Shown here: positions 47,578 to 56,162 of the stretch, piece by piece
Layout: each line of letters starts with the position of its first letter
How positions within the stretch are numbered: the stretch's first letter is position 1
NCBI RefSeq assembly: GCF_900074915.1
Contig: NZ_LT222319.1
Location: 1,361,001 to 1,425,000 of the forward strand
Length of the DNA stretch: 64,000 nucleotides
Direction: 5' to 3'
Origin: Pseudomonas cerasi
GTDB lineage: Bacteria > Pseudomonadota > Gammaproteobacteria > Pseudomonadales > Pseudomonadaceae
The notes under the pieces: model-generated
What the model was told of the DNA's origin: nothing
The model's database searches: none
Seen by the model: only the letters and a program-made list of their open reading frames with translations
Made by a program: the position numbers and the translations under genes

Positions 47578-48584
47578 AGATTGCCATCGTCAACGATATG
47601 CCCATGGCCATCGAAGCCCTGCGCCGTGCACTGGCTTTCGAGCCCGCGCATAAGATCATCTGGGTGGCGTCCAATGGTGCCGACGCCGTGCAGCGTTGCG
47701 TCGAGCAGACCCCGGACCTGATCCTGATGGATCTGATCATGCCGGTGATGGATGGCGTCGAAGCCACCCGCCGGATCATGGCCGAAACACCCTGCGCTAT
47801 CGTTATCGTGACCGTCGACCGCGAGCAGAACATGCGCCGCGTGTTCGAAGCGATGGGGCACGGCGCGCTGGATGTGGTGGACACGCCGGCCATTGGTGGC
47901 CCCAATCCAAAAGAGGCGGCGGCGCCCCTGCTGCGCAAGATCCTCAATATCGACTGGCTGATCGGCCAGCGTGTTGGCGTTGAACGGGTCGCGGTTGCGC
48001 CGGTTTCCGCGCCGTTGAAACGTGACCGGCTCGTGGCGATCGGTTCCTCGGCAGGCGGGCCTGCTGCGCTGGAGATTCTGCTCAAGGCGCTTCCGGTGAG
48101 TTTCCCGGCAGCGATTGTCCTTGTACAGCACGTCGACCAGGTCTTCGCCGCCGGTATGGCCGAGTGGTTGAGCTCGGCCTCCGGCCTGCCGGTACGTCTG
48201 GCAAGGGAAGGCGAAACGCCACAGCCGGGTGTGGTGTTGCTGGCAGGCACCAATCATCATATCCGTTTGCTCAAGGACGGCACGCTGGCGTACACAGCGG
48301 AGCCGGTGAATGAAGTTTACAGGCCCTCGATTGATGTGTTTTTCGAGAGCGTTACCCGATATTGGAGTGGCGAGGCGGTTGGCGTTCTGCTGACCGGGAT
48401 GGGGCGCGACGGTGCACAGGGACTCAAGGCCATGCGTGAGCGGGGGTTTCTGACCATCGCTCAGGATCAGGCCAGTTCTGCTGTATATGGCATGCCCAAG
48501 GCTGCCGCAGCCATTGATGCTGCCGTGGAAATCTGCCCATTGCCCGCCATAGCACCTCGCTTGATCGAGGTATTTACTCAATGA
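47574..48584 (+). CDS. wspF: Chemoreceptor methylesterase WspF (CheB type)
   Basis: WspF demethylates WspA and so restrains WspR activity; loss of WspF gives wrinkly, high c-di-GMP colonies in other pseudomonads. The 336-aa protein has a receiver (IVNDMPMAIEAL; DLILMDLIMPVMDG) and a CheB catalytic domain with Ser159 (IGSSAGGPAA), a His in VLVQHVDQVFA and an Asp in LLTGMGRDGAQG. All three catalytic residues are present and the frame is intact, so the system is predicted to be under normal restraint. It overlaps wspE by four bases. Confidence 0.95.
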   Translation: MKIAIVNDMPMAIEALRRALAFEPAHKIIWVASNGADAVQRCVEQTPDLILMDLIMPVMDGVEATRRIMAETPCAIVIVTVDREQNMRRVFEAMGHGALDVVDTPAIGGPNPKEAAAPLLRKILNIDWLIGQRVGVERVAVAPVSAPLKRDRLVAIGSSAGGPAALEILLKALPVSFPAAIVLVQHVDQVFAAGMAEWLSSASGLPVRLAREGETPQPGVVLLAGTNHHIRLLKDGTLAYTAEPVNEVYRPSIDVFFESVTRYWSGEAVGVLLTGMGRDGAQGLKAMRERGFLTIAQDQASSAVYGMPKAAAAIDAAVEICPLPAIAPRLIEVFTQ

Positions 48585-48629
48585 CTGCTCTGCTGAACTC
48601 AGTGGCAGTCGGCGACCAGGAGAAAGATC

Positions 48630-49634
48630 ATGAATGACCTGCAAACGGATGAGCTCAAGACGCCGGATGAAAACAGCGCAATGGTGCTTCTGGTGGATGA
48701 TCAGGCCATGATTGGTGAAGCCGTACGACGCGGCCTGGCCGGCCATGAGTCCATCGACTTTCATTTTTGTGCCGACCCGCATCAGGCGATTGCACAGGCC
48801 GTGCAGATCAAGCCGACGGTGATTCTGCAGGACTTGGTGATGCCGGGCCTGGACGGGCTGACGCTGGTTCGCGAGTACCGCAGTAACCCGCTGACCCGCG
48901 ATATCCCGATCATCGTGCTGTCCACCAAGGAAGACCCGCTGATCAAGAGCGCGGCGTTCACGGCCGGGGCCAACGACTATCTGGTCAAGCTGCCGGACAA
49001 CATCGAGCTGGTGGCGCGCATTCGCTATCACTCGCGCTCGTACATGACCCTGTTGCAGCGCGACGAGGCCTATCGGGCCCTGCGCGTCAGCCAGCAACAA
49101 CTGCTCGATACCAATCTGGTTCTGCAGCGCCTGATGAATTCCGATGGCCTCACGGGGCTGTCGAACCGCCGCCATTTCGACGAGTATCTGGAACTGGAGT
49201 GGCGCCGTGCAGTTCGCGAGCAGACCCAGTTGTCGTTGCTGATGATCGATGTGGACTACTTCAAACCCTACAACGACAACTTCGGGCATCTTGAGGGTGA
49301 CGAGGCCCTGCGTCAGGTCGCCAAGGCAATCCGTAACAGTTGCAGTCGCCCGTCGGACTTGCCGGCTCGCTACGGCGGCGAGGAGTTCGCCATGGTCCTG
49401 CCCAACACCTCGCCGGGTGGGGCGCGTCTGCTGGCTGAAAAGCTGCGCCAGAGTGTCTCCAGCATGAATATCCCGCATATGGCGCCAGCGCCTGGCTCCA
49501 GCCTGACGGTGAGTATCGGCGTAGCAACCGTGACGCCGCAGCTCGGAATGCACAGCCGTCAGCTGATTCTGGATGCCGACAAGGGGCTTTATCAGGCCAA
49601 GAATAACGGGCGCAATCAGGTCGCGGCGGGCTGA
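48630..49634 (+). CDS. wspR: Response regulator diguanylate cyclase WspR
   Basis: WspR makes c-di-GMP from GTP when phosphorylated by WspE, promoting biofilm and exopolysaccharide. In the 334-aa protein the receiver has Asp68 ([13 protein letters not shown]), followed by a helical stalk (about 150-170, [20 protein letters not shown]) and a GGDEF domain. The active site is GGEEF at 249-253 ([11 protein letters not shown]), and the RPSD just upstream is the inhibitory RxxD site. The start has AGGAGAAAGATC before the ATG. It lies 45 bases after wspF and completes the operon. A weak hairpin (GCCCG/CGGGC, 49668-49682) follows. Confidence 0.97.
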   Translation: MNDLQTDELKTPDENSAMVLLVDDQAMIGEAVRRGLAGHESIDFHFCADPHQAIAQAVQIKPTVILQDLVMPGLDGLTLVREYRSNPLTRDIPIIVLSTKEDPLIKSAAFTAGANDYLVKLPDNIELVARIRYHSRSYMTLLQRDEAYRALRVSQQQLLDTNLVLQRLMNSDGLTGLSNRRHFDEYLELEWRRAVREQTQLSLLMIDVDYFKPYNDNFGHLEGDEALRQVAKAIRNSCSRPSDLPARYGGEEFAMVLPNTSPGGARLLAEKLRQSVSSMNIPHMAPAPGSSLTVSIGVATVTPQLGMHSRQLILDADKGLYQAKNNGRNQVAAG

Positions 49635-49750
49635 CGCCGGCAGCGACTGGTAAATAGGCCTCACAACGCCCGCTCGACGGGCTGCTTTCGTGGCCTTGCC
49701 TGGGGTATACTCGTCGGCTTTGAAAATTTCGCCTGCGAGTGCTGCCTACC

Positions 49751-50846
49751 ATGGAAATCAACCCGATCCTAAACAGCATCAAGGATTTGTCCGAGCGCTC
49801 CGAAACCATTCGGGGGTATCTTTGACTACGATCACAAACATGATCGTCTGACCGAAGTCAACCGCGAGCTCGAAGATCCAAACGTCTGGAACAACCCGGC
49901 CTACGCCCAGGAACTGGGGCGCGAGCGCTCCCTGCTGGCGCAGATCGTAGAAACCCTGGACGAAATGTCCTCGGGTCTGGCCGATGCCAAAGACCTGTTG
50001 CTGATGTCTGCCGAAGAAGAAGACCAGGCTGCCGTCGATGACGTCGCCGCCGAAGTCGAGCGCCTGCGCGAATCGCTGGAAAAGCTCGAGTTCCGCCGCA
50101 TGTTCAGCGGCGACATGGACCCCAACAACGCTTATCTGGACATCCAGGCCGGCTCCGGTGGCACCGAAGCGCAGGACTGGGCGAACATCCTGCTGCGCAT
50201 GTACCTGCGCTGGGCTGACAAGCGCGGTTTCGACGCTACCATCATGGAACTGTCTGCCGGTGAAGTCGCCGGTATCAAGGGCGCTACCGTGCACATCAAG
50301 GGCGAATACGCCTTCGGCTGGTTGCGTACCGAAATCGGCGTTCACCGTCTGGTGCGCAAGAGCCCGTTCGACTCCGGCAACCGTCGCCACACCTCGTTCT
50401 CTGCCGTATTCGTTTCGCCGGAAATCGATGACAACATCGAAATCGACATCAATCCGGCGGATCTGCGCATCGACACCTACCGTTCTTCCGGGGCCGGTGG
50501 TCAGCACGTAAACACCACTGACTCGGCGGTGCGGATCACCCACGTTCCGACCAATACCGTGGTCAGCTGCCAGAACGAGCGTTCCCAGCATGCGAACAAG
50601 GACACCGCCATGAAAATGCTGCGGGCCCGTTTGTATGAGCAGGAAGTGCAGAAGCGCAATGCAGCGTCCCAGGCACTCGAAGACACCAAGTCCGATATCG
50701 GCTGGGGTCATCAGATTCGCTCCTACGTACTGGACGCCTCGCGTATCAAGGACCTGCGGACCAACATCGAACGCAGCGACTGCGACAAGGTGCTTGATGG
50801 CGATATCGACGAATACCTGATCGCGAGCCTCAAGCAAGGGCTGTAA
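49751..50846 (+). CDS. prfB: Peptide chain release factor 2 (programmed +1 frameshift)
   Basis: RF2 ends translation at UGA and UAA. The gene is read in two frames: 24 codons from the ATG at 49751 to CTT at 49820-49822, then after skipping T49823 the frame GAC... from 49824 to the stop at 50846, giving 364 aa. SPF ([12 protein letters not shown]) is the stop-codon-recognition tripeptide, and GGQ at about 249-251 ([16 protein letters not shown]) catalyses peptide release. A reading starting only at an internal ATG would miss the N-terminal domain. lysS follows 69 bases downstream, the common prfB-lysS pair. TATACT at 49706-49711 is a candidate -10. Confidence 0.97.
49811..49826 (+). promoter_or_regulatory. 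prfB autoregulatory frameshift site
   Basis: CGG GGG TAT CTT TGA C contains the Shine-Dalgarno-like GGGGG three bases before the slippery CTT and an in-frame TGA at 49823-49825, the canonical RF2 site. When RF2 is scarce the ribosome slips +1 and makes full-length RF2. Confidence 0.95.
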
Positions 50847-50915
50847 ACCGTCAGCCGACACCTCAAGTCCCTCGTCGCAAGGCGAGGGCGAACCTGTGAT
50901 GGAATCTTTAAAGAC

Positions 50916-52418
50916 ATGAGCGACCAACAACTCGACCCGCAAGCCCTGCAACAGGAAGAAAACACCCTGATCGCCTTGCGCAAGGAAAAGCTTGCAGCAG
51001 GCCGTGCCAAGGGTCAGGCCTTCCCCAACGACTTCCGCCGCGACAGCTACTGCAATGACCTGCAGAAACAGTACGTCGACAAGACCAAGGAAGAACTGGC
51101 AGAGGCAGCGATTCCGGTCAAGGTTGCCGGTCGCATCATGCTCAACCGTGGCTCGTTCATGGTGATCCAGGACATGACCGGGCGCATCCAGGTCTATGTC
51201 AACCGCAAGACCCTGCCTGAAGAAACCCTGGCCGAGGTGAAAACCTGGGACCTGGGCGACATCATCGCTGCCGAAGGTACTCTGGCACGCTCCGGCAAGG
51301 GCGACCTGTACGTCGAGATGACCAGCGTTCGTCTGCTGACCAAATCTTTGCGTCCGCTGCCCGACAAGCACCATGGCCTGACCGATACCGAACAGCGCTA
51401 CCGTCAGCGTTACGTCGACCTGATCGTCAACGAAGACGTGCGCGAGACCTTCCGCGTGCGCTCGCAGGTTATCGCTCACATCCGCAGCTTCCTGATGAAG
51501 CGCGACTTCCTCGAAGTCGAAACGCCGATGCTGCAGACCATTCCCGGTGGCGCGGCGGCCAAGCCGTTCGAAACCCATCACAATGCGCTGGACATGGAAA
51601 TGTTCCTGCGTATCGCCCCGGAGCTGTACCTCAAGCGATTGGTGGTCGGTGGTTTCGAGAAGGTCTTCGAGATCAATCGCAACTTCCGTAACGAAGGTGT
51701 TTCGACCCGGCACAACCCCGAGTTCACCATGCTCGAGTTCTACCAGGCCTACGCCGATTACGAAGACAACATGGACCTCACCGAGGAACTGTTCCGCGAA
51801 CTGGCACAACTGGTTCTGGGTACCACCGACGTGCCTTACGGCGACAAGGTGTTCCACTTCGGCGAACCGTTCGTGCGCCTGTCGGTGTTCGACTCGATCC
51901 TCAAGTACAACCCCGAGCTGACCGCTGCCGACCTGCAGGACATCGACAAGGCCCGCGCCATCGCGAAAAAGGCCGGTGCCAAGGTGCTGGGCTTCGAAGG
52001 TCTGGGTAAATTGCAGGTTATGATTTTCGAAGAGCTGGTCGAGCACAAGCTGGAACAGCCTCACTTCATTACCCAGTACCCGTTCGAAGTGTCGCCACTG
52101 GCGCGCCGCAATGACGAAAACCCGAATGTTACCGACCGTTTCGAGTTGTTCATCGGCGGTCGCGAAATCGCCAATGCCTACTCCGAGCTCAACGACGCCG
52201 AAGATCAGGCCGAACGCTTCCAGGCTCAGGTGGCCGACAAGGATGCCGGTGACGACGAAGCCATGCACTACGACGCCGACTTCGTCCGCGCGCTGGAGTA
52301 CGGCATGCCGCCGACGGCGGGCGAGGGGATCGGCATCGACCGGTTGGTGATGCTGCTCACCGACTCGCCATCGATCCGTGATGTGATCCTCTTCCCGCAC
52401 ATGCGCCCGCAAGCGTAA
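50916..52418 (+). CDS. lysS: Lysyl-tRNA synthetase (class II)
   Basis: LysS charges tRNA-Lys. The 500-aa protein has an N-terminal OB-fold anticodon-binding domain (about 60-170; [20 protein letters not shown]) and a class II catalytic domain with motif 1 ([20 protein letters not shown]), motif 2 ([20 protein letters not shown]) and motif 3 ([20 protein letters not shown]). The ATG at 50916 gives the normal length. It is followed by a strong terminator. Confidence 0.98.
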   Translation: MSDQQLDPQALQQEENTLIALRKEKLAAGRAKGQAFPNDFRRDSYCNDLQKQYVDKTKEELAEAAIPVKVAGRIMLNRGSFMVIQDMTGRIQVYVNRKTLPEETLAEVKTWDLGDIIAAEGTLARSGKGDLYVEMTSVRLLTKSLRPLPDKHHGLTDTEQRYRQRYVDLIVNEDVRETFRVRSQVIAHIRSFLMKRDFLEVETPMLQTIPGGAAAKPFETHHNALDMEMFLRIAPELYLKRLVVGGFEKVFEINRNFRNEGVSTRHNPEFTMLEFYQAYADYEDNMDLTEELFRELAQLVLGTTDVPYGDKVFHFGEPFVRLSVFDSILKYNPELTAADLQDIDKARAIAKKAGAKVLGFEGLGKLQVMIFEELVEHKLEQPHFITQYPFEVSPLARRNDENPNVTDRFELFIGGREIANAYSELNDAEDQAERFQAQVADKDAGDDEAMHYDADFVRALEYGMPPTAGEGIGIDRLVMLLTDSPSIRDVILFPHMRPQA

Positions 52419-52431
52419 TCAGTGGAAAAAC

Positions 52432-52459
52432 AGCCGCCTTCATTGGGCGGCTTTTTTTT
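52432..52459 (+). terminator. Rho-independent terminator after lysS
   Basis: AGCCGCC/GGCGGCT with a 7-base loop is followed by a run of eight T, 13 bases after the lysS stop. Confidence 0.92.
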
Positions 52460-52510
52460 AAGTGTTTTTTCAGATCGACTCATTTCAGAGCGACTTATAA
52501 GGAAGCTGTC

Positions 52511-53236
52511 GTGACGATTGCCAGAGAAGGGGCCGCCGGAGTAGCGAGCGCGGTGGCCAAAAGTGTCAAGTATCAGGGGCGCAAGGCTGCGTGTGAGGGC
52601 AGTGAGCAACGCAGGCAGGTCATTCTCGATGCCGCCATGCGTATCGTGGTGCGTGACGGCGTACGCGCCGTACGCCATCGTGCAGTGGCCGCCGAAGCCA
52701 GCGTACCGCTGTCGGCAACCACCTATTACTTCAAGGATATCGATGATCTGCTGACCGATGCCTTCGCCCAGTATGTACAGCGCAGTGCCGACTATCTGGC
52801 GCGGCTGTGGCAAAACACTGAAGGCATTCTGCGCGAGATGATGAGCCGCAGTTCCGGGAGCCCGACTGACCGGTTTCGTCTGGCGGACGACATTGCGCGT
52901 ATGGTGACGGAGCATATTCGCCATCAATTGCTGACCCGGCGTGACTATCTGATCGCCGAGCAGGCGTTCTACCACGAAGCATTGATCAACCCGCGCCTGA
53001 CGCCGCTGGTCATGGCCCATCAGGAAATTCTTCTGCAAGGCAGTTGTCAGTTCTTTCAGGTGATCGGTTCCCTGCAGCCCTATCAGGATGCTCAGGTGTT
53101 GACGGGGCTTATTCGTCGCATTGAGTATCAAGGTCTGCTGCATGGGCCACAGCGTCAGGCGGACGAAGAAATGCTCTGTATCCTGACGCGGCAGATGCGT
53201 CTGGTCCTGGGGACCCCGCAGCCGCTTCGAGGGTGA
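52511..53236 (+). CDS. TetR family transcriptional regulator
   Basis: The 241-aa protein has an N-terminal basic extension of about 35 residues, then a TetR HTH (about 36-85; RRQVILDAAMRIVVRDGVRA, VRHRAVAAEASVPLSATTYY, FKDIDDLL). The C-terminal ligand domain is long and specific to this group. The GTG at 52511 is preceded by AAGGAAG. It lies directly upstream, same strand, of the DUF1704 gene, with 134 bases between, so it may control that gene or be unrelated. The ligand is unknown. Confidence 0.88.
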   Translation: MTIAREGAAGVASAVAKSVKYQGRKAACEGSEQRRQVILDAAMRIVVRDGVRAVRHRAVAAEASVPLSATTYYFKDIDDLLTDAFAQYVQRSADYLARLWQNTEGILREMMSRSSGSPTDRFRLADDIARMVTEHIRHQLLTRRDYLIAEQAFYHEALINPRLTPLVMAHQEILLQGSCQFFQVIGSLQPYQDAQVLTGLIRRIEYQGLLHGPQRQADEEMLCILTRQMRLVLGTPQPLRG

Positions 53237-53370
53237 CTATACTGCTGCGCGAGTGCCTGGGATCGGCTGTTCAGATGGCTTGACGATCCTGCCGGTTTCG
53301 ATATTTTCCAGAGGTGGCGTGTTGTTCGGCGCCGCCAAGCAGTAGCGTGACAGCCAGCCAAGGAGTACCG

Positions 53371-54648
53371 GTGGACGAGTATCAACAGACTATTCGTGCT
53401 TTATCGGATCGGATCGTCGTTGCACAGACGCCGATTCGCATTCTGGATGCAGTTAAATGGGATGAGAACGTCCGCAAGGAGTTTCTGGCCGCCAAGGGCA
53501 AGGCGCTTCCTGCCGTGGACCGCGCCTACTACGAAAACCGTCCGCTGGGTTTCGACTCTTCCGCCTTGAAGCAGGAGTTTCAGAACATCGAGCGCGACGT
53601 CACGCGTCAACTGGGGCAGTTCAATCCGGTCGGTCAGATCATGCGCCGCATGTGCCGTGAGTACCGCATGGTGGTGCGTATGCTCGAGGCCCGCGGTACG
53701 TCCGACTTCGGCCTGATTTCTCAGGAACTGTACGGCGCGGCATCCGACGCCTTTCATGCGGGTGACCCGACGCTGGCCGATCTTGGCTTGATGCTTTCGG
53801 ATTACCTGAACAACATTGCCGGACGCGGCGACCTGAAGGACGAGCCGAAAACGCTCACCGCCAAGGACGCCGTTTCGCTGCTGCAATCGCGTTTGAACCG
53901 CGTGTTCGGTGAGGCCGAGGAGACCATCCGGGTTTTCGAATCCGACGGGATCGTCGCTGATGCGGCTGCCGGTGCCGACTACATCAAGATCCGCACCGAC
54001 GCCATGTTCAACGAGCGCGACGTCCGTGCGCTGGAAGTGCACGAAGGGCTGGTGCACGTGGGTACCACGCTGAACGGGCAAAACCAGCCGATCTGTACGT
54101 TCCTGTCAAAGGGGCCGCCGTCATCGACGGTGACGCAGGAAGGCCTGGCGATTCTCATGGAAGTCATCGCCTTTGCATCCTATCCCAGCCGCCTGCGCAA
54201 GCTGACCAACCGCACGCGCGCCATTCACATGGCCGAGCAGGGCGCTGATTTTCTGCAGGTGTTCGAGTTCTATCGCGAGCAGGGTTTTGGCATGTCGGAG
54301 AGCTACGGCAATGCCAGTCGCGTCTTCCGCGGCTCGGTGCCCAACGGCTTGCCGTTCACCAAGGACCTGTCCTATCTGAAAGGCTTCATCATGGTCTACA
54401 ACTACATTCAGCTCGCCGTGCGCAAGGGCAAGCTTGAACAGGTGCCGCTGCTGTTCTGCGGCAAGACCACGCTGGAAGACATGCGTACCCTGCGCCAACT
54501 GGTGGACGAAGGGCTGGTGGTTGCACCCAAGTACCTGCCCGAGCAGTTCCGGGACATGAACGCCCTGTCGGCCTGGATGTGCTTCTCCAACTTCCTCAAC
54601 CACCTGAGCCTGGACCGCATCGAAGCGGACTACTCGAATATTTTGTAG
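53371..54648 (+). CDS. DUF1704/QEGLA-motif protein (flavohemoglobin expression-modulating family)
   Basis: The 425-aa protein contains the family-naming VTQEGLAILMEV motif and an HEGLVH motif (ALEVHEGLVHVGTTLNG), which together suggest a zinc-metallopeptidase-like site (HExxxH plus a downstream Glu), as in the eukaryotic MATCAP/TMCP tyrosine carboxypeptidases of the same domain family. Peptidase activity in the bacterial protein is inference. The GTG at 53371 has AAGGAG five bases upstream, which decides the start against in-frame codons at 53314 and 53347. No signal peptide. The TetR gene lies upstream. Confidence 0.88.
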   Translation: MDEYQQTIRALSDRIVVAQTPIRILDAVKWDENVRKEFLAAKGKALPAVDRAYYENRPLGFDSSALKQEFQNIERDVTRQLGQFNPVGQIMRRMCREYRMVVRMLEARGTSDFGLISQELYGAASDAFHAGDPTLADLGLMLSDYLNNIAGRGDLKDEPKTLTAKDAVSLLQSRLNRVFGEAEETIRVFESDGIVADAAAGADYIKIRTDAMFNERDVRALEVHEGLVHVGTTLNGQNQPICTFLSKGPPSSTVTQEGLAILMEVIAFASYPSRLRKLTNRTRAIHMAEQGADFLQVFEFYREQGFGMSESYGNASRVFRGSVPNGLPFTKDLSYLKGFIMVYNYIQLAVRKGKLEQVPLLFCGKTTLEDMRTLRQLVDEGLVVAPKYLPEQFRDMNALSAWMCFSNFLNHLSLDRIEADYSNIL

Positions 54649-54651
54649 GCC

Positions 54652-54830
54652 GAACTGACTATCGTGCCAATGCTCCGCGTTGGCACGCAGTGGGTGACGC
54701 TCGGCGTCACAAATCTGCGCCGCGCTGCACAGTCAGGATCGGACGCAGAGCGTCCAGAACGGCATTCCCACGCTGGAGCGTGAGGAACGATAATCTTGTA
54801 ACTATCGTGCCATTGCTCTGCGCCAGCACG
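54652..54830. repeat. Cluster of dispersed palindromic repeats, copy 2
   Basis: The gap after the DUF1704 gene is almost filled by dyads: GTGACGCTCGGCGTCAC (54692-54708), GGACGCAGAGCGTCC (54741-54755) and CACGCTGGAGCGTG, with ATCGTGCCA-type flanks repeated near both ends (54661 and 54804). Positions 54742-54793 match the element at 5385-5434. It is a composite of a repeat family that lies directly after stop codons. Confidence 0.7.
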
Positions 54831-54844
54831 GCAGTGATGTGGCG

Positions 54845-55765
54845 ATGAAAACAACAAGGAAACCTCATTTGAAACTGCTCGGCATCTTCACCCTGATCCT
54901 TGCGCTCACCGGTTGCAGTTCGATGTTGTTCTACCCCGAACCAGGTGTTCCGTTCACGCCTGACAAGGCGCGCCTGCAGTATCAGGACGTGAACCTCACT
55001 GCGGCCGACGGTACACGCCTGCATGGCTGGTGGCTGCCCGCCAGGGAAGGCGTGCCGGTGAAGGGTACGGTGCTGCATCTGCATGGCAACGGTGGCAACC
55101 TGTCCTGGCACCTTGGTGGCGTCTGGTGGTTGCCCGAGCAGGGTTATCAGGTGCTGATGCTGGATTACCGCGGCTATGGCGAGTCGCAGGGCGAGCCAAG
55201 CCTGCCGGCGGTCTATCAGGATGTTCAAGCCGCTTTCGACTGGTTGAACACTGCACCGCAAGTGCAAGGCAAACCCCTTGTGGTTCTGGGACAAAGTATC
55301 GGTGGAGCACTGGCGGTGCATTACCTGTCCGAACATCCGCAGGAGCGCTCGCGGCTCAAGGCGTTGGTGCTGGACAGCGTGCCAGCCAGTTACCGCAGCG
55401 TCGCGCGAAACTCACTGAGTAAATCGTGGCTGACCTGGCCATTGAAAACGCCCCTGTCCTGGTTTATCCCGGAGGCCGACAGCGCGGTCAACGGCCTGCC
55501 ACGATTGGCCGGCACGCCGATGCTGATCTTTCACAGCATGGACGACACACTGGTGCCACTCGCCAACGGTATCGAGCTGTACAAGGCCGCGCCACCACCG
55601 CGCGTATTGCAATTGACCCGGGGCGAGCACGTACAGACATTCGCAGACCCTCTCTGGCGTCAGGTGATGCTGCGCTATCTGGACGATCCGACGCATTTCA
55701 ACGGCCTGCGCCGCCTTGCGGAAGTGCCCAACTACCCGACCCCCGCCACACCGCCAGCGCCATGA
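54845..55765 (+). CDS. Alpha/beta hydrolase, predicted lipoprotein
   Basis: The 306-aa protein has a lipoprotein signal (LIFTLILALTGCSS-like: GIFTLILALTGCSSM, with Cys near 24). It is followed by an alpha/beta-hydrolase domain of the BEM46/YfhR type: GTVLHLHGNGGNLSW (oxyanion-hole region), LDYRGYGESQGEPS, nucleophile Ser in VLGQSIGGALA, an acid in HSMDDTLVPL and a His in TRGEHVQTF. It is expected at the outer or inner membrane facing the periplasm. The ATG at 54845 is chosen over a GTG at 54839. Its stop overlaps the next gene by ATGA. Substrate unknown. Confidence 0.88.
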   Translation: MKTTRKPHLKLLGIFTLILALTGCSSMLFYPEPGVPFTPDKARLQYQDVNLTAADGTRLHGWWLPAREGVPVKGTVLHLHGNGGNLSWHLGGVWWLPEQGYQVLMLDYRGYGESQGEPSLPAVYQDVQAAFDWLNTAPQVQGKPLVVLGQSIGGALAVHYLSEHPQERSRLKALVLDSVPASYRSVARNSLSKSWLTWPLKTPLSWFIPEADSAVNGLPRLAGTPMLIFHSMDDTLVPLANGIELYKAAPPPRVLQLTRGEHVQTFADPLWRQVMLRYLDDPTHFNGLRRLAEVPNYPTPATPPAP

Positions 55766-56082
55766 GTGGCGACCGTAACCTCAATGGCATGATCCTCAGC
55801 GCTGTCGGTGCAGTCATCGGCACGGTGGGCTGCCTGTGGTTTTACGGTTACCTGCACTTCGCAAAGCCAGAAGATGCGCTGCTGCTCGGTGAATTCACAC
55901 TGCTAAAAACCGTACCCGGCGAGGATTACAAAGTCGCTGCCACGCCGGCCGCCGAGGTGGCGCAGTGCGTTGATGGCGTACTGGTGTTGTTCGATACGTC
56001 ACGAAAAGGTCTGTCGGGCGTATTGATCGATGATCGCAGGCAGGCAGTACGTTGCCTGGGTCAGCAAACGCCCCGGCAATAA
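55762..56082 (+). CDS. Small single-span membrane protein of unknown function
   Basis: The 106-aa protein has one hydrophobic segment (about 9-30, GMILSAVGAVIGTVGCLWFY, then GY). It is followed by a small mixed domain with two Cys residues (AQCVDGVLV, VRCLGQQ). No family was recognised. Its ATG overlaps the stop of the hydrolase gene (ATGA), so the two are translationally coupled and may act together in the envelope. Confidence 0.7.
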   Translation: MSGDRNLNGMILSAVGAVIGTVGCLWFYGYLHFAKPEDALLLGEFTLLKTVPGEDYKVAATPAAEVAQCVDGVLVLFDTSRKGLSGVLIDDRRQAVRCLGQQTPRQ

Positions 56083-56112
56083 AGACAGCGGTAAAAACCC
56101 TCGCCCATGAAA

Positions 56113-56142
56113 AAGCCCCGCCTGTATGCGCAGGCGGGGCTT
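56113..56142 (-). terminator. Terminator of the OmpA-family gene
   Basis: AAGCCCCGCCTG/CAGGCGGGGCTT forms a 12-bp stem with a 6-base loop. Read on the minus strand it is followed by TTTT, 20 bases after the stop at 56163. It also lies downstream of the convergent small gene. Confidence 0.88.
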
Positions 56143-56162
56143 CGGTGCAGCAGCTCAGTCGC

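Noticed and set aside
47499..49664. 721-codon minus-strand frame over wspF and wspR
   Set aside because: Long only because of codon usage on the coding strand; both sense genes have all catalytic motifs.
54652..54830. CRISPR-like array in the repeat-rich gap
   Set aside because: The dyads differ from each other and are not regularly spaced by unique spacers.
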